Shown here piece after piece: positions 17,682 through 26,258 of a stretch of 30,357 bases of DNA. Under the pieces are notes generated by a model, which did not search any database, was not told where the DNA came from, and saw only the letters and a list, made by a program, of their open reading frames with translations. Origin of the DNA: VGDP01 sp040905845 (lineage in GTDB: Bacteria > Pseudomonadota > Alphaproteobacteria > SP197). The stretch is from assembly GCA_040905845.1 (NCBI GenBank), contig JBBDQV010000126.1, positions 1 through 30,357 on the forward strand. The letters run 5' to 3'. Each line of letters opens with the position of its first letter. Position 1 is the stretch's first letter. The translations under genes and the position numbers were made by a program.

Positions 17682-17691
17682 GTACCAAACC
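17677..17691. promoter_or_regulatory. Perfect 6-base-arm palindrome upstream of hydrolase gene
   Basis: GGTTTG (17677-17682), TAC, CAAACC (17686-17691). It is 31 bases upstream of the hydrolase ATG at 17723 and could be an operator or a 5' leader hairpin. No known consensus was recognised. Confidence 0.4.
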
Positions 17692-17722
17692 GAGAACGGT
17701 CTCAGAGGGAGATCCCGTCCGC

Positions 17723-18403
17723 ATGCCCGAAGTGATCTTCAACGGCCCCGAGGGTCGGCTCGAGGGACGCTACAGGCACGGCCGGGCCAGGAACGCCCCC
17801 ATCGCCCTGGTGCTCCACCCCCACCCCCGGTACGGGGGCACCATGAACAACAGGGTCGTCTATCACCTGTTTCAGTCGTTCCATAAGGCCGGGTTCTCGG
17901 TTCTTCGTTTCAACTTCCGGGGCGTCGGGCGCAGCCAAGGCAGCTACGACGGCGGCGTCGGCGAGATCGGCGACGCGACCGCGGCGTTCGATTGGATGCA
18001 GGCGTTCAATCCCAACGCCGCCGGCTGCTGGATCGGCGGCTTTTCGTTCGGGGCCTGGATCGCCATGCAGGTGCTGATGCGCCGGCCCGAGATCGACGGG
18101 TTCGTGTGCGTCTCGCCGCCGGTCAACCTCTACGATTTCGCCTTCCTTGAGCCCTGCCCGTCCTCGGGCATGGTGATCCACGGCAGCGAGGACGAGCTGG
18201 TTCCCGAGGCCGACGTGCAAAAGCTGCGCGATCGTTTGCGACGCCAGAAGGCGATCTCGGTGGAGTACCAATCGATCCAGGGCGCCAGCCATTTCTTCGA
18301 GAACCACGCCGACGCGTTCGGCGAAGCGGTCGACGCCTACCTGGACAAGCGCACCCGCGACTACGTCTTTCAGGACGCCGGCGAAGACGCGGGCGCCCGG
18401 TAG
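17723..18403 (+). CDS. Alpha/beta hydrolase, isc-linked
   Basis: A 226-residue cytoplasmic alpha/beta hydrolase. The oxyanion region is LHPHPRYGGTM (31-41). The nucleophile elbow is GFSFG (106-110) with S108. The acid is probably D157 (HGSEDELVP), and the histidine is H190 (GASHFF). RFNFRGVGRSQG (62-73) and the HPHP..GG..N motif are typical of a conserved bacterial subgroup often annotated only as alpha/beta hydrolase or CocE/NonD-like. The substrate is unknown. It is transcribed divergently from cysE across a 202-base region holding IscR-like boxes, so it may share regulation. Its 3' end overlaps the convergent anmK by 34 bases. Confidence 0.88.
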   Translation: MPEVIFNGPEGRLEGRYRHGRARNAPIALVLHPHPRYGGTMNNRVVYHLFQSFHKAGFSVLRFNFRGVGRSQGSYDGGVGEIGDATAAFDWMQAFNPNAAGCWIGGFSFGAWIAMQVLMRRPEIDGFVCVSPPVNLYDFAFLEPCPSSGMVIHGSEDELVPEADVQKLRDRLRRQKAISVEYQSIQGASHFFENHADAFGEAVDAYLDKRTRDYVFQDAGEDAGAR

Positions 18404-19428
18404 AGCGCGCCCCCCGGGGTCGGCCGGCGGCATCCGGTCGTCGACGGCAAGCTCAGCGGCAGGCCCCTGAGCGAGCGGGCGGCGAGGTAGGCGAAGGCCT
18501 CGGCCTCGAGCGCGTCGCCGTCCCACCCGGCGCTTTCCACCGGTTCGACCGCGACGCCTAGCTCTCCCGCCAGCGCCGCCATCAGCGATGGATTGCGCCG
18601 CCCGCCGCCGGTCACGAGCCAGCGTCCCGGGAGCTCCGGCAGGTGGCGTCGCCCGATCGCCACCGCCCGTGCGGTGAGCCGGGTGAGGGTTGCCGCGCCG
18701 TCGGCGAGGTCGAGCCCGGCCGCCGGGCTGCCGAAGGCGTCGCGGTCGAGCGACTTGGGCGGCGGCCGGTCGAAGAAGGGCTCGGCCAGAACCGCGGCGA
18801 TTCGTGCCTCGTCGATGGTGCCGGCGCGCGCGAGCGCGCCATCGGCGTCGTAGGGCGCCCCGGTCAGGCGCAGCACCCAGTCATCGAGCAGCGCCCCGCC
18901 CGGTCCTGTATCGAAGGCGAGAATCCGGCCATCCGCGCCGAGCCACGTCACGTTCGCCACCCCGCCCAGGTTGAGCACGGCCGCCGGGCGCTCGAGATCG
19001 AGGGCGAGCGCGGCGTGATAGAGCGGCGCCAGGGGCGCGCCCTGGCCGCCCGCCGCCATGTCGGCGCGCCGGAAGTTGGCCACAATGTCGATCCTCGTCC
19101 TCTCCGCCAGCAGGGCCGGATCGCCGATCTGCCAGGTGATCCCGTCCTCGGGCCTGTGCAGGATGGTCTGGCCGTGAAAACCGATGGCGCGGATCGCGCC
19201 GGGCGCGACGCCGGCGCGGCCGAGCAGCGCCTCGACCGCCTCGGCGTGAACCAGCGTGATGGCGCGGCCAACCGCAAGAACGTCGCCCCGGCCGCCGAGC
19301 ACCTGGCGCAGCCGGCCGCGCAGGTCGGCGTCATAGGCGATGGTGACGGCAAGCCCGTGCCTGACGGCCCGCTCGCCGTCGGTCGCGAGCAAGGCGGCGT
19401 CGACGCCGTCGAGCGAGGTGCCGCTCAT
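18370..19428 (-). CDS. anmK: Anhydro-N-acetylmuramic acid kinase
   Basis: A kinase that hydrolyses and phosphorylates 1,6-anhydro-MurNAc to MurNAc-6-P during peptidoglycan recycling. From the first ATG it reads MSGTSLDGVDAALL, the family's phosphate-binding N-terminus, with GFHGQT, FDTGPGGALLDDW, VTGGGRRNPSLMAAL and the C-terminal LPLSLPSTTG. That ATG gives 352 residues, but in the family a strand of about 8-10 residues (here DLFVGL) precedes MSGTS. The true start is thus probably a non-ATG codon upstream: CTG at 19440, or TTG/GTG at 19515/19521, inside the divergent tyrS leader. It overlaps the hydrolase 3' end. Confidence 0.92.
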   Translation of the reverse strand: MSGTSLDGVDAALLATDGERAVRHGLAVTIAYDADLRGRLRQVLGGRGDVLAVGRAITLVHAEAVEALLGRAGVAPGAIRAIGFHGQTILHRPEDGITWQIGDPALLAERTRIDIVANFRRADMAAGGQGAPLAPLYHAALALDLERPAAVLNLGGVANVTWLGADGRILAFDTGPGGALLDDWVLRLTGAPYDADGALARAGTIDEARIAAVLAEPFFDRPPPKSLDRDAFGSPAAGLDLADGAATLTRLTARAVAIGRRHLPELPGRWLVTGGGRRNPSLMAALAGELGVAVEPVESAGWDGDALEAEAFAYLAARSLRGLPLSLPSTTGCRRPTPGGALYRAPASSPAS

Positions 19429-19545
19429 GAGACCGACGAACAGGTCGAGGCCATCCGCCGGCGCGTTGTTGGCGCCGGCCTGCCGTGCTAAATGACGGCC
19501 CCGCTCCTTCGACAACGTCACGCGAACCTCCCGCCGGGCAAACTC

Positions 19546-20808
19546 ATGGGCCCCTTCAAGCCGCGCTCCGCCTTCCTGGCCCGGGTCTTCGACCGCGGAT
19601 TCCTGCACCAATGCACCGATCTCGCGGCGCTGGACGCGCGCACCGCGGCCGGGACGATCCCGGGCTACATCGGCTTCGATTGCACCGCGCCCAGCCTGCA
19701 CGTCGGCAGCCTGGTGTCCATCATGCTGTTGCGCCACCTCCAGCAGTCCGGTCACAAGCCGATCGTCCTGATGGGCGGCGGCACCACGAAAATCGGCGAC
19801 CCGTCGTTCCGCGACGAGGCGCGCCCGCTGCTGACCGAGACCGACATCGCGCGCAACATGGCGGGGATCAGGCGCGTGTTCGAGCGCTACCTCGCGTTCG
19901 GCGACGGGCCGACCGACGCGGTCATGGTCGACAACGCCGAATGGCTCGACCGGCTCGCCTACATCCCGTTCCTGCGCGAGGTCGGCGCCCACTTCTCGGT
20001 CAACCGCATGCTCGCGTTCGAGAGCGTGCGGCTGCGCCTCGAGCGCGAGCAGCCGCTGTCGTTCCTCGAGTTCAACTACATGATCCTGCAGGCCTACGAC
20101 TTCGTCGAGCTGGCGCGGCGCCACGGCTGCGTCCTGCAGATGGGTGGCTCGGACCAATGGGGCAACATCGTCAACGGCGTCGAGCTCGGGCGCCGGATCG
20201 ACGGGCGCGAGCTCCATGGCCTGACCACGCCGCTGATCACGATCGCCTCGGGCGCCAAGATGGGCAAGACCGCCCGGGGCGCGGTGTGGCTCAACGCCGA
20301 GCAGCGCTCGCCCTACGACTTCTGGCAGTTCTGGCGCAACACCGAGGACGACGATGTCGGCCGGTTCCTGCGCCTGTTCACCGACCTGCCGCTGGGCGAG
20401 ATCGCTCGTCTGGAGCGGCTCCGGGGCGCCGAGCGCAACGCGGCGAAGAAAGTGCTCGCCGACGAGACGACGCGGCTCGCCCATGGCCCCGAGGCCGCCG
20501 CCGGCGCGGCCGAGACCGCCCGCCGGACCTTCGAGGAGGGCGCGGCGGGCGCGGCGCTGCCGACGATCGAGGTGAGCCGCATCGAGTTGCAAGCCGGCAT
20601 CCCGGCGTTCGAGTTGTTCCGACGCGCCGGGCTCGCGGCCTCGGGCGGCGAGGCAAGGCGCTTGATCAAGGGCGGCGGCGCGCGGCTCAACGACGCGCCC
20701 GTCGAGATCGAGACCCGACCGGTGACGCTCGACGACCTCGACGCCCAGGGCACGATCAAGCTTTCGGCGGGCCGCAAGAAGCACGCTCTGGCCAAGGTCG
20801 TGGGCTAG
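19546..20808 (+). CDS. tyrS: Tyrosyl-tRNA synthetase
   Basis: A class I synthetase charging tRNA-Tyr, 420 residues from this start. The HIGH-like motif is HVGS (52-55) after YIGFDCTAPSL. The KMSKS motif appears as KMGKT (238-242), a variant seen in other bacterial TyrS. MGGSDQWGNIVNG binds tyrosine and ATP. The C-terminal S4 RNA-binding domain (about 355-415) includes GGEARRLIKGGGARLND. An earlier in-frame ATG at 19492 would add 18 residues that do not resemble family N-termini. MGPFKPRSAFL at 19546 matches better and leaves room for the anmK start. It is divergent from anmK. Confidence 0.95.
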   Translation: MGPFKPRSAFLARVFDRGFLHQCTDLAALDARTAAGTIPGYIGFDCTAPSLHVGSLVSIMLLRHLQQSGHKPIVLMGGGTTKIGDPSFRDEARPLLTETDIARNMAGIRRVFERYLAFGDGPTDAVMVDNAEWLDRLAYIPFLREVGAHFSVNRMLAFESVRLRLEREQPLSFLEFNYMILQAYDFVELARRHGCVLQMGGSDQWGNIVNGVELGRRIDGRELHGLTTPLITIASGAKMGKTARGAVWLNAEQRSPYDFWQFWRNTEDDDVGRFLRLFTDLPLGEIARLERLRGAERNAAKKVLADETTRLAHGPEAAAGAAETARRTFEEGAAGAALPTIEVSRIELQAGIPAFELFRRAGLAASGGEARRLIKGGGARLNDAPVEIETRPVTLDDLDAQGTIKLSAGRKKHALAKVVG

Positions 20809-20885
20809 GGGCAATGACAAGGCAACTGGGATGAACATTGCACGTGTCGTCATGGCCCGGCATGGCCCACCGCTGCCCAGCCGGT

Positions 20886-21012
20886 GTTCCCACGCGGTTC
20901 GAGACGCCTGCCTGCGGCACGCTCCTCACCGCGAACGGCAGCCCTTGGGACGGCTAGGGAGCCCGTTCGTGCTGAGGAGCTTGCGGAGCAAGCGTCTCGA
21001 AGCACGGACGGG
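20886..21012. repeat. Inverted pair of palindromic repeats (locus 2)
   Basis: The same repeat family as at 9708-9814, in opposite order. Copy B (20886-20938) runs CGGTTCGAGACG to CTCCTCACCGCGAACGG, and copy A (20962-21012) runs CCGTTCGTGCTGAGGAGC, stem GCTTGC with GCAAGC, then GTCTCGAAGCACGGACGG. The pair fills most of the 265-base gap between tyrS and the DMT transporter gene. No gene is seen in this gap. Confidence 0.78.
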
Positions 21013-21073
21013 GCGGCCCTACCGCAAGCACGGGCGCCGCGAGTGAAGTCGAGGTGTCCCGGAAGAGTCCAAC

Positions 21074-21970
21074 ATGACCGGCATCGGTGATCGACCCGCC
21101 TCCGACCCGATGGCGGGGATCGGGCTCCTGCTGCTGGCCGTGGTCGTCTTCTCGGTCATGGACGCGCTGATCAAGTGGACCAGCGCGGACTATCCGACGG
21201 TCCAGGTCGTCTTCTTCCGGGCCGTGTTCGCGTTCCTGCCGCTCAGCCTGTTCATCGCGCGCCGCGGCGGGGTCGCGGTGCTGCGCACGCGGCGCCCGCT
21301 CGCCCACGTTCTCCGTTGCCTGGTCGGCATCTCGTCGATGTTCCTGGGCTTCTGGGCGCTCGATCTGATGCCGCTCGCCGACGTCATCGCCATCGGATTC
21401 GCCGGGCCCATCTTCCTGACCGCGCTCTCCGTACCCTTGCTCGGCGAGGTGGTCGGCTGGCGTCGCTTGAGCGCGGTCTTCGTCGGGTTTCTCGGCGTCG
21501 TCGTCATGGTGCGGCCGGGCTCTAACGTGTTCACGCCGGTTGCCCTGATCCCGGTGCTCGGGGCGGTCGGTTATGCCTTCGCCATGGTCCTGGTGCGCAA
21601 GCTGACGGCGACCGAGACGATCGCCGCCATCGTGTTCTACTTCACGGCCACGACCACGGTCGTGAGCGGCGTCGCGCTGCCGTTCTTCTGGGTGACGCCG
21701 AAGCTCGCCGATTTCGGGTTGCTGGCGGCGATCGGCCTGTGCGGCGGGATCGCTCAGCTCCTGATGACCCGGGCGTTCCAGATCGCGCCGGCCTCGCTGA
21801 TCGCGCCGTTCGAGTACAGCGCCATGATCTGGGCCGTGGCCTTGGGCTGGCTGATCTGGAGCGAGCTGCCCGACAGCTTCATCTGGGCCGGCAGCACCGT
21901 CGTCATCGCGAGCGGGCTCTACATCCTGCACCGCGAGGCGGTGCTGGCGCGCCGGCGGGCGCAGCCTTGA
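21074..21970 (+). CDS. DMT-superfamily (EamA) transporter
   Basis: A 298-residue inner-membrane protein with about ten transmembrane helices arranged as two EamA repeats (roughly 15-140 and 150-290). Visible features are the first helix IGLLLLAVVVFSVMDALIKW, FFRAVFAFLPL, the glycine-rich GFAGPIFLTALS, and the second-repeat end FEYSAMIWAVALGWLIW. EamA proteins are mostly metabolite exporters (for amino acids, nucleosides or drugs). The substrate cannot be told from sequence. It stands alone, between a palindromic repeat pair and the accessory HEPN locus. Confidence 0.9.
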   Translation: MTGIGDRPASDPMAGIGLLLLAVVVFSVMDALIKWTSADYPTVQVVFFRAVFAFLPLSLFIARRGGVAVLRTRRPLAHVLRCLVGISSMFLGFWALDLMPLADVIAIGFAGPIFLTALSVPLLGEVVGWRRLSAVFVGFLGVVVMVRPGSNVFTPVALIPVLGAVGYAFAMVLVRKLTATETIAAIVFYFTATTTVVSGVALPFFWVTPKLADFGLLAAIGLCGGIAQLLMTRAFQIAPASLIAPFEYSAMIWAVALGWLIWSELPDSFIWAGSTVVIASGLYILHREAVLARRRAQP

Positions 21971-22020
21971 ACCAGATATTTATTGGTTCTGTCGTTTCCG
22001 AGGTCTCTCGTGCAGATCTT

Positions 22021-22180
22021 GAGACTCTAGCCTGTACAACTTCGGAGCCGAAGCAGGAACACTCTTCCAATCGGGCCTGTAGATCAGCGCGTCGTCTATT
22101 CAGATTCAAGCCTGTACAATTTCGGAACCGAAGCAGGAACACCCTTCCGATCGAGCCTATAGATCAGCACGTCGTCTACT
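22021..22180. repeat. Two tandem diverged copies of a gene 3' end (80-base period)
   Basis: The unit 22021-22100 repeats at 22101-22180 with about 85 per cent identity over the core that starts AGCCTGTACAA and ends CGTCGTCTA. The right copy is the 3' end of the minus-strand gene at 22096-22542. The left copy, read on the minus strand, encodes a close variant of that C-terminus (DDALIYRPDWKSVPASAPK against DDVLIYRLDRKGVPASVPK, then LYRLES in both). Because 80 is not a multiple of three the left copy is out of frame with the gene and is an orphan tail. The area is AT-richer than its flanks. Confidence 0.82.
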
Positions 22181-22542
22181 ACCGTGCTAGCGATGACCGT
22201 ATCCGTCAATCTCACGTCGCGAATATTCTGGCCAGTATCAATCACGCGTCGAAATAAACGAACTCGCTCGTCCGAAGGGCTGACTACGCTCAAATCATAG
22301 AGGATCAATTTCGTCACGTGGGCATCGTCCGCGAACTGCCGCAAAAGCGACTGAAGTTGCCGGTATGCCTCCAGCGGACCCTTCTCATCGACCAACGACG
22401 TCGCGACGAAGTAGCGCCACTTTTCGAGTTCCTTGACGAAGAGCCACAGCGCGGCGGCCACCGGAAATTTGGCCGCATCCAGGGCTTCTAGAAACCGCTT
22501 TCCGGCCTCAACGCGCTCAGTTACCAGTACCTGCGTATCCAT
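22096..22542 (-). CDS. Unknown partner of HEPN-domain protein
   Basis: A 148-residue predicted soluble protein I do not recognise. It starts MDTQVLVTERVEAGKRFLE and has a likely helical N-terminal half (AALWLFVKELEKWRYFVAT). A strand-rich C-terminal half (VTKLILYDLSVVSPSDERVRLF in part, then DTVIASTVVDDVLIY) follows. The MNT nucleotidyltransferase motif (GS followed by D-x-D) usually paired with HEPN proteins is absent. Its start overlaps the HEPN gene end by 22 bases, so the two are surely co-translated. Codon use is AT-richer than in neighbours. The stop TAG is created within the duplicated 80-base unit, and an orphan copy of its tail follows. A toxin-antitoxin role is possible but unproven. 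Confidence 0.7.
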   Translation of the reverse strand: MDTQVLVTERVEAGKRFLEALDAAKFPVAAALWLFVKELEKWRYFVATSLVDEKGPLEAYRQLQSLLRQFADDAHVTKLILYDLSVVSPSDERVRLFRRVIDTGQNIRDVRLTDTVIASTVVDDVLIYRLDRKGVPASVPKLYRLESE

Positions 22543-22937
22543 GCCATCACGCTGTCGCGCCCGACCACAGCCCTCAGCATATCACGAGCGCGGCTCTCAT
22601 CGATGATGGCGTACCGGCTCTCGACCGTCCAATCCTTAACGAGGCCCCAGTGAGCGCTGAATCGCGCGGAACGCTTGCGTTCCTTATCCAGCACCGCTTC
22701 AAGTTCCGCAAATTTCAAGAGTCGTTGCAGATCGTGCGTGTACGAGGCTACCACCACCTCCTTGTCTGGGAGTTCATGCCTTCTGAATTTCCTAGCGATG
22801 CACGCCTTTAAGCCACATTCCACAGCATACCCCGCCAAGTAGTACGCACCGTGATGGTGTCCCAATCTGAGGAGCGCACGAGCTTCGGCAATCCGCAACC
22901 TCGCGAGCTGCTGAAACTCGGGCCGAGTCGTCGGCAC
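22521..22937 (-). CDS. HEPN domain protein
   Basis: A 138-residue HEPN-type helical protein. The core signature is AYYLAGYAVECGLKACIARK (residues 31-50), followed by RRHELPDKE; R49-x4-H54 has the spacing of the R-x4-6-H ribonuclease motif, though I cannot be sure it is the catalytic pair. A second H lies in YTHDLQRLL. Many HEPN proteins are RNA-targeting toxins or defence effectors. The start is GTG 22937 (MPTTRPEF), 4 bases after the hutU stop, with only a weak ribosome site. It overlaps its downstream partner by 22 bases. The pair looks like an inserted accessory cassette behind hutU. Confidence 0.82.
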   Translation of the reverse strand: MPTTRPEFQQLARLRIAEARALLRLGHHHGAYYLAGYAVECGLKACIARKFRRHELPDKEVVVASYTHDLQRLLKFAELEAVLDKERKRSARFSAHWGLVKDWTVESRYAIIDESRARDMLRAVVGRDSVMAWIRRYW

Positions 22938-22941
22938 GCGA

Positions 22942-24618
<1,677 letters not shown>

Positions 24619-24837
24619 GGATGGCTCCCGGGCGGTCGATGGCGTCGCGCCACCATGCCCCCGCCGCGCGAACAAAAAAAGTACTGGTTGGCGCGGGCAA
24701 CCATTGATTTCGGGGCGACGCGACACATATTGCCGGTATGAAGGGCCGGACGGACCCCGGAGCCCTGAGCTCCAGGGCCCGGCTGGGAATTCCCCCCTCC
24801 TGGCCGGGAGCGTAACCTTCGGCCTTTCGTCCCCGCA

Positions 24838-24869
24838 GCGCCGCCTCCACCCCCTCCCGGAGGCGGCGC
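24838..24869. repeat. Perfect 11-base stem-loop in the gap upstream of hutU
   Basis: GCGCCGCCTCC (24838-24848) pairs with GGAGGCGGCGC (24859-24869) around a 10-base loop. No T-tract follows. It lies in a 399-base gap (24619-25017) between divergent hutU and a small membrane-anchored protein gene. Nothing else recognisable is in the gap, apart from an A-rich run near 24671-24678. Confidence 0.65.
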
Positions 24870-25017
24870 ACTGCGTTTCACGGCACGGTTTCAGAACCGA
24901 TCGTGCGGCCCGTCACACTCACGTGATGCGTCGTTACTGGCAATCCGGACCGGCTGTGCCAACGTATTCGCTTGGAACGCGACGACGTTGTCGCACCCCC
25001 GCAAGGATCGAGCAGCT

Positions 25018-25383
25018 ATGACCTCACGCATGAAAGAGTTGGCGAGCGCCTGGCTCATCGTCGCCGCGGTCGGCATCGGCCTGGTCGTTTTCTCGCCCGC
25101 CTTGGTTTCGAGCCCTCCATCCTCGGACGAGCTGGCGACCGTGCGCTTGTCACCGTCGAGCCTGCCCCACAGTGACCGTTGGCGGCCTGACCCGGTGCTC
25201 GCCGGCCTGCCCGACAGCGCCCTGGCCGAAGCCATGGATTCGGAGCCGGAGGAGACGCCCGTCTGGTCGCGCGGACTGATGTCGGCGCGCCCGACCGCGA
25301 CGCTGCAGTCCTCCGTCGATGGCATCGAGATCTGCGCCGTCGACGCGGCTCTGATCGATACGCCCACGACGTACGTCGAATAG
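25018..25383 (+). CDS. Small single-span membrane-anchored protein, unknown
   Basis: A 121-residue protein starting MTSRMKELASAWLIVAAVG. One hydrophobic segment at about residues 7-27 (ASAWLIVAAVGIGLVVF) is either an uncleaved anchor or a signal peptide. The remainder is proline-, serine- and acid-rich with a single cysteine near the end (EICAVDAAL). Start ATG 25018 has AAGGA about 10 bases upstream. No family was recognised. It converges on the conserved hypothetical at 25396 with 12 bases between. A real gene is likely from codon use and the N-terminal segment, but not certain. Confidence 0.55.
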   Translation: MTSRMKELASAWLIVAAVGIGLVVFSPALVSSPPSSDELATVRLSPSSLPHSDRWRPDPVLAGLPDSALAEAMDSEPEETPVWSRGLMSARPTATLQSSVDGIEICAVDAALIDTPTTYVE

Positions 25384-25395
25384 GCGGCGACGGCG

Positions 25396-26157
25396 TCAGC
25401 GCGGCGCCTGATCGAGCGCGGCGCGAACCGCGGCGATCTGGTCCTCGACCGAAACGCCGCGCTGCGAAAGCACCTCGATCTCGCGATCCTCGAACACGTC
25501 GCGATCCTGCCGCTCGGCACGGTACCGATCGAGAACCGCGTCACGTTCGTGGACGAGCTCCTGGATGACGGGCCTGAACAGGCAGAGCATGCCGGTGATC
25601 CATCGGTTGGTCGGCCACGACGGACGCGCGAGGTCGATCTTGAAGCGGCCCAGCATGGCGACGACATCATGCGCGCGGTACCAGCATTCGCCCGTGACCC
25701 AGCGGTTGGTCGTGAATAGTCGGATCGGGTAGCCCATCTTGTCCATCGAAATGCCGATGAGGTGGCTCAACGCCGCGTCACCCTTCGGCCATTCGTCCGT
25801 GCCCTCGTGGGGCATCGGGGCGACGCCCGGCGCCATGCCCTTGGCGCGCAGGAACGTGTGGAAGTGTCCGTGCTCGCCACCACGGACCCCTTTCTTGTGC
25901 GCATGGTAATAGTACTGGGCATGACTGACGTTGTCGTAGACGTCGCCCGGCGGGTAGTGCTTCCACTCGAAGAACGTGCCTTGATGGCGCAGCACCTCGC
26001 CGACGACGTTGTCCTTGGTGCGCTTGAGGACGCGGTAGCACTCCAAGACGTCCTCGCCGGCGGTGAGCATCGCCGCGAGCTCGTCGCGCGGCGACGAGGC
26101 GAGCTTGGCCGCCGGAATTCTCGGACTGTCGTCGCGCCGTACGGCCTGCGATGTCAT
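25396..26157 (-). CDS. Conserved hypothetical protein with histidine-rich core
   Basis: A 253-residue predicted soluble protein with no signal peptide. The middle part is rich in aromatic residues and histidines: FFEWKHYPPGDVYDN, HAQYYYHAHKKG, and GGEHGHFHTFLRAKG (about residues 62-107), which could bind metal. RLFTTNRWVTGECWYRAHDV and a near-repeat WPTNRWITGMLCLFRP follow, and the C-terminal third is a charged helix (RDAVLDRYRAERQDRDVFED in part). I do not know its function. It is downstream of the FGE-like gene on the same strand with a 101-base gap, so the two may share a transcript. A DUF-type family probably exists for it, but I cannot name it safely. Confidence 0.75.
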   Translation of the reverse strand: MTSQAVRRDDSPRIPAAKLASSPRDELAAMLTAGEDVLECYRVLKRTKDNVVGEVLRHQGTFFEWKHYPPGDVYDNVSHAQYYYHAHKKGVRGGEHGHFHTFLRAKGMAPGVAPMPHEGTDEWPKGDAALSHLIGISMDKMGYPIRLFTTNRWVTGECWYRAHDVVAMLGRFKIDLARPSWPTNRWITGMLCLFRPVIQELVHERDAVLDRYRAERQDRDVFEDREIEVLSQRGVSVEDQIAAVRAALDQAPR

Positions 26158-26258
26158 GGTTGGATCCGGGCTCCGCTCAAGTCATGAACTTTGGCCTCGC
26201 CTGAAGCCAGGGACAATGACCCGCGTCAACACGTGACATCACAGTCGCGCGAGCAGGC

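Noticed and set aside
19429..20853. Upstream extension of the anmK frame across the whole of tyrS
   Set aside because: The extension is the antisense shadow of tyrS, has no family similarity, and would give an oversized kinase.
21903..22142. Minus-strand ORF covering the duplicated tail region
   Set aside because: It runs antisense through the DMT transporter end and out of frame with the tail copies, so the real content is the 80-base duplication.
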